A stretch of 64,000 nucleotides of DNA from Ricinus communis (taxonomy: Eukaryota; Streptophyta; Magnoliopsida; Malpighiales; Euphorbiaceae), in contig NC_063256.1 of assembly GCF_019578655.1 (NCBI RefSeq), forward strand, positions 14,384,001 through 14,448,000. The letters are read 5' to 3'. A program made the translations under genes and the position numbers. Under the pieces are notes generated by a model. It made no database searches and had not been told where the DNA came from. It saw nothing but the letters and a program-made list of their open reading frames with translations. This document shows positions 50,394 through 61,105 of this stretch, piece after piece (positions within the stretch are counted from its first letter, which is position 1; each line of letters begins with the position of its first letter).

Positions 50394-51757
50394 AAAAGAA
50401 AGAAGAAAGAATTGGGGAGAGAGAGGAAGCGGGGGAAGAAGAAGAAGGAGCGCGGCGTCGTCCAGTCGGTGGCGGAGTTACCATCAAGGCCTTGCAAGCT
50501 GAAGCGCGTGGAGGCGGCAGGGGACGCGTCGGCATGTGGAGAAGCGGAAGGAAAGTGGTAGTTTTTTTTTGGACGCCGATTGGGCGCTACAACGCCGTAG
50601 TCACCGATTCGTGGCGATCGACCCCGAGAGCTTTCTTTTGGCGACAACGGCGACGTGAATGGTGGTCGGAGATGTAAGTTCGCGGTGGAGAGAGAAAGTG
50701 GGTGGCAGCCGTGTTTTTTGGCTTTTCCGGCGAGCTCTGGCGGGGGATGGGTGATCGGAGGACATATCCGGACTCCCCTCAGCTCAAGCTTCGCAATGGC
50801 ACTGGTTTCGTGGCGATCGGACTTCGTTTGCAAATCGACGGCCGAGATCGTCCGTAAATCTCTCCGGATGATTGGAGGTCGGATCAGAAAATCGGAAGCA
50901 GGAATCGTCATCAGCGCGTCGTTTCGAGTCCGATGGTGTGTTTGGATCGTCAATCGGACTTCGGCGGCTGGAGGCGAGTCGACTGAGCGATCAAACATCT
51001 CGGTAATTTTTCTCTAGCCCGTAGGTTTTGGAATTCTCTGGTTTATAATATGCTTATTGATTTGTGTTAAGTATTAGATAATATTGTGTGTTAAAATAAT
51101 AGTTTGTCGGACTGCCTGCTATAGTCGTGATTTGTGTTGTGTGGCGGAGTCTGAAAATTAGTGAAGTCTCGGGGACCCGACTCCCGTTAAAATGAATTGT
51201 TGAATATTTGAAGTGTTTTCTAGCAGGTCCTGGACCCGTTTTACAGGGGGTAAATATCTGTGTTGTAGGGGAGGTTCTGCCGAATTTTCAGTAGAATTTA
51301 CCCGAGTCGAGATTCTTAGACAGTCAATCCTAGGAATATAGACCTAGGGTTAATTGTCAATTGTTTTAGTGTTATTGATAAATTATTTTCCGTGATTAGA
51401 TAATCTGTCTGTTCGGCTCGCTCCACCCGAGGCATCGGAGTAGAGAGAGGAAGTCACTAAAGCTGTGAGTTAAAGTCATATATCGGTTATACCCGTGTCA
51501 TGCATAAATTTTTGAATAGTTGTTGTGATTATTCTATTGCAAGTTTAATTATTCATTTAATTATTATTTATATGTATTATGCTTTTTAATTACTATTCAT
51601 GTATATTCTTCCTTTATCATTGATTTTATCATTGCATGATGACACGAGATGGGACGATAGTAGAACATATTAGTTTGATGAGTATACCAGTGTAAATCCG
51701 AGAGTGATGGAAAAAGGGTAAATGGGTAAATTTTAAAAGAAAAGTTTAGGACTTGCC

Positions 51758-51885
51758 CTGGTCGAGCATTGCTCTCTAGGCGCCGACTTATTTGACAACC
51801 TCAGTGACCAGACTGGAGGTAAGGTCCCTGGTCGAGCTCCGCTCTCTGGGCGCTAGTCTTATTGGAATAAGAGAGCTGAAAGGCT
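51758..51885 (+). repeat. Repeated motif in the LTR transcribed part, plus arm
   Basis: Two copies of 'ccctggtcgagc' followed by 'gctctctgggcgc' (with one variant base) occur about 80 bp apart, just before the arm is cut off. The minus-strand arm carries four copies. Confidence 0.85.
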
Positions 51886-51898
51886 AAGGCTGATAGCG

Positions 51899-53687
51899 CG
51901 TAATTTTAATATATAAACATATACATTATACAAACTTTATATTTATTACTTATTAAATATAGTTAATGTATTAATTAATAAATTACTTACTAATTGGGTA
52001 ATAATTTTTAATTATAGAATATAATATTATGTTTTATATAACTAATATATATAACAAAATCAATATATCAACTAATAATATTTTAAAAATCAAAATAATA
52101 AAAATCCTATGAAGAATGAATGCTAAAGTATCATACTTACTTCAATATATTAATATTTTATTACATTATCTCATGATTTTATACGATATATAAAATATTT
52201 GTAAATAAAAAATTTAGTTACTATTTTTAAATGAAAAATATTATTATAATTCAAAGAGATTTACATTCAATTTATTATTGATTAAATTGAATATATATAA
52301 TTTATTTTAATAAAAACTTATCATTTATTTTAAATAAATATAAAAATAATAGAAATATTCCACAGAATATATGAATAAATGACTTTAAAAAAATTAAAAG
52401 CTAAAAAATTTTTTGATTTCACATTACAAATATAAGAATAATAATGTCAATGGCATTTTATTTGGACAAGGCCATTTTGGCCCTGAACTTGTGTTGCGGG
52501 AACAAAAAAAGTCAAAAATGAATATTTTGAAAAATAAACCCATAACTTAAATATTTCATACCAAATTAACTCTTGACCAATTATTTGCAACCCACACGCA
52601 TTGCAAGAAAGGTGAATTGAATATTTAAGTGAAAATTCTTACATTTTCATATTTTCAATTCTTAAGTTCTTCTTAACCCCAATTTTATTTTATTTTTTAA
52701 ATAAAATTTAAAATATTTTATCTAAATTTTTATTTTATTAAATTACTACACCCAGAAGTCATCTATAAAATTCTTCTTTTTCTTCTTTTTCTTTTGAATT
52801 CATACATGAAAACAAATCATTGGCTAAAAGATTATCTTTTTTTCCATATCTGGTTTCTTATTTATATTCAGATTTTGAATGTTGACTTTAATTAAAGCTC
52901 GACAGTGAGAGAGGGGCTTAAGATTATTGATTGGGTTTCTTTTTTTCTTTTTTTATATTACTCTATGTCTGTTTATTTAAAAACCTAGCCAGTTATATTT
53001 TTTTGATTATATTGATCTTTTAGTAGAAATTAATTTTTTTGAGAAATTAGATTAAAAAAAGATAAAAGATAAAACTTGAAGCATTTCATAACAATTGCCA
53101 CAATGTTTTTCTTTTTTTCTGTTTAATTTGAATGTGAAACATATTTTGCATATAGTAAACTTGTTGGGTGTTTCAACTTAATCTTAAAGCTCCAAGTCCC
53201 TTTTTTTTTTTGCTGTTAATAAAAAATAAAAAGCAATATATAAGCTCTTAAGTTTGTGAGCAGATGGAGAACAGAGGTAGGTAATGGTAGATGGCGAGAA
53301 ATGATATTTAGTAGACCAACGTCGGTAAAAAGCAACGGTGGTGATGGTAGAAGCAATTTTTCTTTCTTTTTTTATTATTAATAAGAATAACTAAATTAAC
53401 ATAAGTTGATTTAGTTTATTTTCAAGTGTGAATAACATGCTCAATATTCAACTCTAGTTTGGGCTGAATTGATTTGAAAGAGAAATTTTTTCACATATAT
53501 CCTAAAAAAGCTAAAAGTATCATTTTTACTGCTAAGAAAATTCTTTCTCAAAAATACTGTAAGTTAAGATTTTATTTGAAGAATACTGTATAATTTATGA
53601 GCCATACATGAGTGAATATGTCCTTCCTATTTTCGGAGCCTTGGGAAACATTCTCAGCTGATAGACGAGAATGGCTGTATTGATAGT
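51899..53687. repeat. AT-rich block C, displaced copy between LTR arms
   Basis: It starts at 'gtaattttaatatataaac', which equals position about 44,059 of the third duplicon, so its left end is missing. It keeps the 85-bp piece near 53,262 and has a short AT run near 52,037. No gene is seen. Confidence 0.8.
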
Positions 53688-55198
53688 AAATGTAAAATAT
53701 TATGGTTTCTAATCTAATTAGATAATGATTGTAGTATTAAAAGTTAATAATATTAAATATATTTATACTATTAATTTATATAATACTAAAAATCAATTAA
53801 TAAATATTTTTTAATAATATTATGTTATTACATTAGTGAAAATTTTTAAAACCAATAAATTTTTTAATTATTATTCTTATTAAAAATATTATAAATAAGA
53901 GAAATTAACTATATATTTCTGTATTTTTTTATATTACACTATTTAACCATTAACATTTAAAAATTATATTTTTCATCATTCGATTTTGTTTTTATGATAA
54001 ATCCTCTTCCCTTATAATTTCAATTAAACATCGCTAACTAAATTTGATTTTACACTATTTGTCCTTTGATTTTTTGTGTAATATACAAATTGCCTCTTTT
54101 AGTTTATTAATTACTAGAACCCAATTTTCTAATTTTTGCAAAAATCAATTTTAATATATGTAAAAATAGTTAAGTATAGTTCTTTAATTACTATAATTTC
54201 AAGAATAATTAATAAAATTTAAATAATTTAAACTAAATTTGTGAAAATATCAAGAATTTATATAATTTAACTTTAAATTATTAAAATAAAATAAATTTTA
54301 TTCTTATTATTAATTTTGTTACACTAGAATTATAACTTTGATAAAAATTTGAGGATCAAATTATATTTTTTTTATGTAATTAATTCTTTTATTGCATTGA
54401 CTTTCGAGACAGAAAGATTTTAGTGCAATAATTAAATATAAAGGGCAATTTGACCATTACACAAAAATTCTGGAGGCAAATAGTATAAACTCAAACCTAG
54501 TTAATAATTGTTCGACAAAAATTCCAAACAACAAAATTTTTTAGTATCATGATATAGATAAACATAAAGAATATATAATAACTAGTACTAAATCTAATTC
54601 TAGAAAATAGGATCTTAATTACATTGTTAAAAATCATGTTAACTAAAAAATTAACTGTCTTTTAAGAAAATAATTATAATTCTAGAAAGTAGCATTTAAA
54701 ATTAGATTTTTAACATTTTTATTACTTAATAAGTTAGTTTTCTAATCCTAAAATATACCACATCTATGGAAGAGGTATTTTGATACCTCCACTAATCCTA
54801 GCAGAAGATACATTAGTACCTTGACTAGACTCATTAGAGAGATTTATTGGTACCTTATTTAGCTTTAGGGAAGATACTATAATACCTTAAATTTTTCTTA
54901 ACATATGAAACTGACCAAATCAACAAATAATTTTATTTCCTAAATCTAAATGCCCTCATTTTATTTTAGTATTTGAGGTAAACATAAGCAAGTAAGCTTG
55001 ACTTACTCGAAGTTGAGCATTGGAGCTGATCAAGTGCAAAATGCTAAATTGATTTTGTCCTTTAAACATATGAGGTGAAAACCATGCAAGAAAGGGGGGA
55101 GAGGAGAATATAGCAAAACTAGAAAGGGATTAAGGATGAGGGGGGCGTTTAAAAGAAATTAATTTCAATCCTAGCTTTTAAAAGCTTTAAAAAAAATA
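53688..55198. repeat. One partial long unit following block C
   Basis: Collinear with 25,634-27,210, apart from a deletion of about 60 bp near 54,545. It stops at 55,198 just after 'gcttttaaaagcttt', where the inverted LTR arm starts. Confidence 0.75.
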
Positions 55199-56503
55199 AC
55201 TAAGTCATGCAAAAATAAACGTGTCATGCCATGCTTAAATAAAATAATTTATCGATCCGAATGAATCATCCTTTCTACGGAGGTAAATCTTTGCCTGCTA
55301 GGCAAGAGTACCTCAGCAGAACCCTAATCCTGACACTAAACATCTCGACTCCCTTTCATTCTAACAGAACTGGTGCCCAGAGAGCGAGGCTCGACCAGAG
55401 TCCTTAAATTCAGTTCAGACACTTAATTATCACTAACACTCTTAGCCTTTCGGCTCTCTTACTCCAATAAGACTGGCGCCCAGAGAGCGAAGCTCGACCA
55501 GGGTCCTTCACTCCAGTTTGGTCACTTAGGTTTCCAAATAAGCCGGCGCCCAGAGAGCAATGCTCTTCCATGGACCTTTACTTCGTCAAACACACTCTAC
55601 TAAGCCCAGAGAGCGATGCTCGACCAGGGCAAGTCCTAACCTTTCCTTTTTAAATTTATCGTTTTACCCTTTTTTTATCAATCTCAGATTTATACCGGTG
55701 CACTCATCAAAATAGTATGTTCTACTGCCGTCCCATCCCGATTTATCAGACAATAATAAATTCAGTGATGAAGAACATGATATATATGAATAGAATTCAA
55801 AGCGTATGATATATATGAATAGTAATTAAATGAATAATTTAAACTTGCAATCAATTAATCACAATAGTTATTTAAAATTTGTGTATGACATGTGCATAAC
55901 AGATATATGACTTTAACTCACAGCTTTGACGACCTCCTAGCTCTGCTCCGATGCCTCGGTTGGAGCGAGCCAAACTGACGGATTATCTAATCACGGATAA
56001 ATAATTTATCAATAACGCTGAAACAATTGACAATTAACCCTAGGTCTAGATTCCTAAGACTGATTGTCTAAAAATCTCCACTCGGGTAAATTCTACCGAA
56101 AATTCGGCAGAACCTCCCCTACAATACGGACATTTACCCCCCGTAAAAAGGGTCTAGGACTTGCCAGAAAACACTTCAAATATTCAACAATTCATTTTTA
56201 ATAGGAGTCGGGTCCCCAAGACTTCACTATTTTTCCGATTCCGCCACACATCACAAAACACGACCTAAGGCAGGCAGTCCGACAAACAATTATTTTGACT
56301 CACAATATTCTAATGCTTAACACAATTCAATAAGCATATAATTTACCAAAGAATTCTAAAGTCAATGGGCCAGAGAAAATTACCGAGACGCTTGATCGCT
56401 CGGTCGACTCGCCTCCAGTCGTCAGAGTCCGATCGACGATCCGAATGCACCAACAGACTTAAGACGATGCGCTGATGACGATCCCTACTTCTGATCCAGC
56501 AGG
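55199..56503 (-). mobile_element. LTR of the same family, inverted arm
   Basis: Its reverse complement matches about 50,885-51,885 of the plus arm. It includes the region around 'tcgtcatcagcgc', 'tgtcggactgcctgc', 'ggggacccgactcc' and 'ggggaggttctgccgaattt'. It extends about 350 bp beyond the point where the plus arm is cut, but lacks the U3 part, which is replaced by mitochondrial-like DNA from about 56,504. The two arms therefore have complementary truncations. Confidence 0.75.
55370..55640 (-). repeat. Four-fold motif in the inverted LTR arm
   Basis: Four copies of a motif, 'gcccagagagcg' plus 'gctcgaccaggg', sit at about 55,375, 55,479, 55,548 and 55,614. Three of them follow 'ggcg' or 'ggtg'. 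Spacing is 65-105 bp. Read in the LTR sense they form part of the transcribed region. Confidence 0.85.
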
Positions 56504-56863
56504 CAAAAAGAAAAAGCGGAATTCCCCCTTAAACAGGCAATTAATTAGCCGATGACATTGAAAAAAGAAGCAAATCCAATGGGAATGGTAAGAAAATAAC
56601 AATGGAATCAATAAGAACACGAAGCAACAACAAATTACTGAAAGAATTATGTTAAAGAGCACCTTTCTAACTAAGCCCTCTCTTTCTAAGGCGCTTGGAG
56701 ATCCAGTTTGAGTGGAAGTTCCCGTTGGAGTAGAGTCTTTTACCAGGCCGTTTTCTAGCCTTTACAGCTGGTGTAACAGTAGTGGCATTCTCACCATCCT
56801 TCATAGCAGGTGGCTAGCTTGCTACCCGACCAAAAGAGTGATATGACAACCTCTTTCCTGGTT

Positions 56864-57052
56864 CTAGACCAAGCCCCCTTCCCTTTTTGGAGAAGAGTTC
56901 ATTTCTTTCACCGCCTTCCCCGGCGAGAATGAGAAGTTCGCATCATCGGGGCAGGGCCGCGGAACGTACTTTTCAAGAGGGCGGTAGGTCTTTACTATCA
57001 TGTCATCCACATAGAGTTCATATAAACAAAAATCCTTAGACTGAGATAGCAT
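56864..57052 (-). pseudogene. Possible reverse transcriptase shred next to rrn26
   Basis: This minus-strand 62-codon frame contains L-Y-V-D-D-M-I-V-K-T, which resembles the catalytic Y-V-D-D-M-I-V-K motif of plant Ty3/Gypsy reverse transcriptases. No other reverse transcriptase motif is in frame. The segment abuts the rrn26 fragment. Plant mitochondrial genomes often carry retrotransposon shreds, so this fits. With only about ten matching residues, chance remains possible. Confidence 0.35.
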
Positions 57053-57053
57053 A

Positions 57054-57166
57054 CAAATAGGAAGAACTAGAAGATTCCACCTCTAGAAAGCGCCTACATC
57101 TAATGGCTTAAGCCGCTGTTCCTATTTCCTCGCTGACCCATCATGCAAAAGGTACGCCGTTAGAGT
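57054..57166 (-). rRNA. rrn26: Mitochondrial rrn26 internal fragment
   Basis: The reverse complement reads 'ggcgtaccttttgcatgatg' then 'ggtcagcgaggaaatagg', 'aacagcggcttaagccatta' and 'ggcgctttctagaggtgg'. This is the large-subunit rRNA region corresponding to bacterial 'gcgtaccttttgtataatgg', in its plant mitochondrial form. About 113 nt of this conserved region are present, so the fragment is not functional. It comes from a different part of rrn26 than the fragments at 23.4 and 43.6 kb, and is on the opposite strand. Confidence 0.8.
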
Positions 57167-57621
57167 AAGTGCACTTTACTAATAGAATATTAAGTAAAGG
57201 CTCTACTTAAACAGCTCCTTCGACTGATCGGTCATGTCATATAGGCCCGAGTCGGACATCCAATTGCTTCGATTTGAATTATCCGGAAGATGCCTTATAT
57301 ATTATATTATATATTATATCAAAAAAATGGACAATCAAACCCATTTCTCGATTCAATAGAAGCCCAAAGAGGTGAATAGTTTTCCATTCAGTCCTTTATG
57401 AACTCACTGATTGCAACCGGTCTTCCTGATTAGCTATTCTTCCTTGCTCTAAGCTTTGTACGCTCATGAGTAAGACTAGATATTACTTCTTTAACATTTT
57501 ACTTTCTATTCATTAGAGTCAAAGCAGGTACATGGGGGAGGACATTCGGAAAATGCCCCAAAACACGGTGTTTTCATACAGTTGACAGTGGTAGTAACTA
57601 GTTTGTCATTATTTAAGCTAT

Positions 57622-57879
57622 TTATGGGTTACAGGATTTAATTCTTCTTGTAGTGTAAACTTCCCTCTTTCCCGGTTTCTTCCCTTTTCGCTCGTGCCTA
57701 GAGTGCCCTAGGGGCCGACCCGACACCGACCGGCAGATACTCCCACGCGACTGAGTCGGTATTCGTCTACGAGAGGTGCACTCGTATGCCTTTCGAGGCT
57801 TCCCCCTTCTAAATATTCTCGGGTAAGAAGAATATTTAGAAGGGCAAGCAAGTCCCCAAAACGGTCTCAGAGTACGCAA
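57622..57879 (-). other. 85-codon open frame in mitochondrial-like DNA
   Basis: The frame starts M-R-T-L-R-P-F-W-G-L and is rich in arginine and serine. It crosses the stem-loop at 57,804-57,844. Such frames are common in plant mitochondrial spacers and usually have no known product. No domain is recognised and I do not propose a function. Confidence 0.3.
57804..57844. repeat. Perfect 16-bp inverted repeat, 9-nt loop
   Basis: 'cccttctaaatattct' (57,804-57,819) is followed after 9 nt by its exact reverse complement (57,829-57,844). Such hairpins often sit at the ends of mitochondrial transcripts. Confidence 0.9.
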
Positions 57880-58893
57880 GTCTTACTTTGATTGGATAAA
57901 GAGGTCGGGTTAGGCCAGGAAGGCTAAAGCTGCTAATGAAATTCGTAAATGCACTGACCTGTTCGGGTCCGTTCCTATACTAAGTACGTACTCCTGTTGC
58001 AAGAAGAAAAACCTCAAACAAAAGACCGATTGGTTGTTTCACCTCGGGATTGGGGATTGGTTCCACTGCTCACTCATCAATTGTTCTTGCTTCAAGCAAA
58101 CCATTAAGGCAAGTCGAAGATTGCGAAAAGAGACAAGGATTTTGAACAGAAATCAATCACACCAGAATGGATGGTACAAAGTACTCCGATACTGAAGCTA
58201 ACAGAGAATGATGAAGAGCCACCCCATTAACCGAGTTGGGAGTTGCAGCACCAAATCGCATGTCCATTCAAGTCCGGTCAAAGAGATTCATACCTTCACC
58301 AGTAGCAACATTGGTGTGGCATAGCTGCTATGCCCTAATGGCAAATGGAATGCGCTTTCAGAGGTTTATTCTGTCCAATAGAAGCAAAATCCTATAGGTG
58401 AATTCTTCTGTGGCAGAAGTCTTATTTTAATAAATACAATAACCCTTATTTATAGAATGAATAAATCCATTTTCTACTTCACTTACCTGAAGGATCCTCA
58501 TCAGACACGGACATAGAGCAAGAAGGGGATACCTAGAAAAAAAACTGATTGATCATTTCCAAAACCACTAGAGCTCTTAGGGTAACCTAAACCTGGCTGT
58601 CCTAACTCTTCGGGGGGTCGGATTTATGCATCGAAGTAGGTTGGAGGAATAGAATAAAAGTACTGATATTTCGCTTCACACCTTCTTTGAATGAGAATCC
58701 GAGTAAGGTCTAAAAGCATCAGATCGAGGGACTGGACTGGGCTTAGAGTTGGGGCACCATTCCCGGAGCGCTTAGTAGTGTAAGGTGTAAGGTGCAAGAC
58801 TTTTTACTTGAGTTTTTAGGTTTCTTTAGATAGATTCGCCTTTGAGGTTGTTACAGAATAGAATCGGTTGTTCAAGAAGGAGCTCTTAGTACA

Positions 58894-59331
58894 GTGGATG
58901 CTATCAAATCGGAGTTTCCTGTTGATGCAGAGAGGAGTAGGTGCATTGAGAACAAAAAGACCTGCTCTCCTATTCTGAATGAAGTAAGGGTGGGTTCGGC
59001 CGAAGCAGCCTTGATTCGGTCTCTCTCATTTCGGTCGGTCCCTATCCGAGGACGATGGAGGGGGTGGCCAATCCAAGAGCAGGTTTCGCGGCCGAGTAAA
59101 GGAAAAACGGATAGGAATACTCTTTCATGCTTCATAGCTTCAATAAGCCCCTTTCTTATTATTAGTAAAATAGGGTTCCAAACCTGCGCTCCAGCGAAGA
59201 AAACTACAGGGCGATTGGTTGATGGTTGGCTCTTTATTCAGGTGAAAGGGCCCGATGGCTTGAGATTCCTTTTGTATAGCCAAAAGAGAAATCAAATTAC
59301 TTATTTGAAACTGATTACTTACATACTGTGA
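58894..59331 (+). other. 145-codon open frame in mitochondrial-like DNA
   Basis: The frame begins M-D-A-I-K-S-E-F-P-V, contains G-F-Q-T-C-A-P-A-K-K-T-T-G-R, and ends 3 bp into the LTR. The latter motif is of the type seen in plant mitochondrial spacer frames, but I cannot name a gene. The stop is supplied at the retroelement junction, so the frame was longer or ended differently before the insertion. Confidence 0.35.
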
Positions 59332-59332
59332 T

Positions 59333-59629
59333 ATGGACATGGCCAAGCTTAAAGATGGACTTGATGGAGAGGACAACAAGAAAACCAAAGATAAAGCTAA
59401 GGATCCATTGAGCATGCTACAAGGCCCAATTACAAGGTCAAGGTCCAAGAAGCTACAAGAAGCCTTAATTGGCTATATGCAAGATTGGGCTAGTCAAGGA
59501 AGCTCAATTGATCATGCTAGGATAGGCCCAAGTAAAGACACATCTGAATGGGCTTTATTCAATGTTTTGCAAGTCCAAATACATGAAGACCAATGTGGGC
59601 TAATATTTGGGCTGAAATCTCTTATTTAA
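59333..59629 (+). CDS. Copy of the pol C-terminus inside the 5' LTR
   Basis: A 98-codon frame with D-P-L-S-M-L-Q-G-P-I-T-R-S-R-S-K-K-L-Q. The G-P-[IM]-T-R-[SA]-R-[SA]-K motif is characteristic of the very end of plant Ty3/Gypsy polyproteins. Its presence in the 5' LTR means that pol in this family probably runs into the 3' LTR, so each LTR carries the last part of the reading frame. In the 5' copy it is not expected to be translated as a protein of its own. The start methionine is therefore arbitrary. Confidence 0.55.
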   Translation: MDMAKLKDGLDGEDNKKTKDKAKDPLSMLQGPITRSRSKKLQEALIGYMQDWASQGSSIDHARIGPSKDTSEWALFNVLQVQIHEDQCGLIFGLKSLI

Positions 59630-59712
59630 GTTCAGAACAATGTTATTGCCTATTTCTCTTATGTGGCAGCTAGGGTTAATAGTTTTACTAGGGTTTCTTA
59701 TGTTAGGTGGCT

Positions 59713-59719
59713 ATAAAAA
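59713..59719 (+). promoter_or_regulatory. TATA box of the 5' LTR
   Basis: 'tataaaaa' within 'ggctataaaaacgcccc', placed just past the middle of the LTR. Transcription would start about 30 bp downstream and read into the leader. Confidence 0.6.
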
Positions 59720-60037
59720 CGCCCCTTAAGTTGTGTTTTAGGGGATTCGAATTTTGATAAAATTATAGTAGTTGTTTCCTTTGCATATTTGCTTGAATTC
59801 TTGTTGAATGCATAAACCACTTATCAAGGAATTGATCTATCCTTGTGGCGTGTTAAGGGTTAGGGTTTAAAGAACTTAGTTTTCTTTAGGTTCTGATCTT
59901 GATCAACCATACGTTGCAATCTGATTTAAGCGGTTCTTGGGTTTTGAAACTCAATTTGTTCTTGGGTTTCTAAGATAGTAATTCACGGGTTCATAATCAT
60001 TAGGGTTCGTGGTTCTAATCCTTGGAGGTTCTTAACA

Positions 60038-60050
60038 TTTGCATCGAGCT
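60038..60050 (+). other. Degenerate primer binding site
   Basis: 'tttgcatcgagct' directly follows the LTR end. It resembles the initiator-methionine tRNA site of plant retroelements (tggtatcagagc) with short deletions. If the deletions are real, priming would be impaired. Confidence 0.45.
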
Positions 60051-61105
60051 TTGGCTCTTAAATCAAAGTTATTTATCCCTTTTCTTTAAGTTATTGTTTG
60101 TTTTCCTTGAGTTCTTGATATTGTTCTTGAAGTATTCTTGGTATTCTTGAGATCTACATTGTTTAGTTCTTGATTCTTGTAGTTTTTGATTCTGATTCAA
60201 AAAAAAAAAAAATGAAACAAGAAAAGAAAAATATCAAATCCGAATTAGCAAAAAAAAAAAAAGGAATAGGTCTGATTGGTTTGATTGTCTTCGTTAGTGG
60301 AAAAAACGTATTTGGTGTTGAAATCATTGTTCTTGGGGTGATTATATAGATATTAAGGTTGTTAAAAGGTTCCTATTACAGCTGGTCTTAAAGGTTTCCT
60401 AAAATTAAGAGGAAATTAGGGAGATTTTCACAATCCTACACAAATAAGGATTAGGTGGCTGTTTGGGAAGATTCAAAGGGACATTAAATTCTAATGACCT
60501 GAGCCCTATACATACCATCTTATTTGAATTGATTCAGCTCTAAATTCGTTTTTGTCCTTCATTTATTCTCCTCTTTGTGTGTCTTTTGAGTTTGGGCAGA
60601 TTTGACACATTTAAAGCATAAAGAGGTAACCTTCCTTCTTGATCAACCTTCTTTGTGATTTTTGCTTCCTAAATCTGTTCCTTCTTTTCCTATTTCAAGC
60701 TGAACTGCATCTTTCTTGTTTCTTACATCTAGGTTGTTTCTTCATATGTCATTTGCATCCGTTTGAAGTTTTCGCTTGTTTGTAGTCCTAATTTTATTGA
60801 AAGCATGACTAATTGTTTAATTTTCTTGACTTTTGCGTTTTGCCTCAACTAAGCTTTTTAGATCATAATTCTTGGTGCATTGCAAGCATAGTGAAATAAC
60901 TTTATGTGTGGTTATTGATTCACATAAGAATCCTTGAAAACAAGCCGAGTGGTGTGAGTTTTCAGCCTTGTGTGATCATTCTTGATTGTGCGAAACACGA
61001 GTAACCATCCCCATTAATTGAGAGTAAACACGTGAGGGAGTGTTGGTGAGGTCCTTAATTTCCTTCGATTTATTTTTTTTATTGCATACTAACTCTTATT
61101 GCAGC
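60051..61105 (+). other. Untranslated leader between LTR and gag
   Basis: About 1 kb without a long frame, T-rich, with two poly-A runs (60,199 and 60,251). Leaders of this length occur in plant Ty3/Gypsy elements. Nothing else is recognised. Confidence 0.5.

Larger units (their letters stand above)
49655..51898 (+). mobile_element. LTR of an LTR retrotransposon, plus-strand arm, 3' end missing
   Basis: It begins 'tgtaatacccaaaatattt', a TG start common to LTRs of several plant Ty3/Gypsy groups. It has a TATA box at 50,386, followed by a purine-rich then GC-rich leader. The segment from about 50,885 onward matches the reverse complement of 55,430-56,503. It is cut at 51,898, where block C resumes, before the LTR's CA end. 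No gag or pol is attached. A 222-codon minus-strand frame (50,330-50,998) follows the GC-rich part and is probably chance. The family is not identified. Confidence 0.65.
56504..59326. other. Mitochondrial-like DNA (NUMT), about 2.8 kb
   Basis: Base composition near 43-45% GC, as in plant mitochondrial intergenic DNA, contrasts with the AT-rich repeats to the left. The firm evidence is a minus-strand rrn26 segment at 57,054-57,166. The perfect stem-loop and the pattern of short frames with many S/R/K residues fit mitochondrial DNA. It carries no complete mitochondrial gene that I recognise. The right edge is the LTR start at 59,327. It may be a mosaic of pieces, and parts between 57.2-57.6 and 57.9-58.8 kb are only presumed mitochondrial. 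Confidence 0.6.
59327..60037 (+). repeat. 5' LTR (about 711 bp)
   Basis: It starts TGTGATATGG at the end of the mitochondrial-like DNA and ends CTTAACA just before a primer-binding-site-like sequence, giving TG...CA ends. It contains a TATA box at 59,713 and a coding-like piece at 59,333-59,629. The 3' LTR is outside the window, so the ends are inferred. Confidence 0.6.

Noticed and set aside
50330..50998. A 222-codon minus-strand open frame, the second longest in the window
   Set aside because: It lies antisense in the GC-rich transcribed part of an LTR, where stop codons are rare on all strands. Overlapping plus-strand frames are also open. There is no domain, and composition is low-complexity proline/serine/arginine.
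59867..59880. Telomere-like 'gggttagggttta'
   Set aside because: Only about two units, inside an LTR. Such short matches are common in plant LTRs and leaders.
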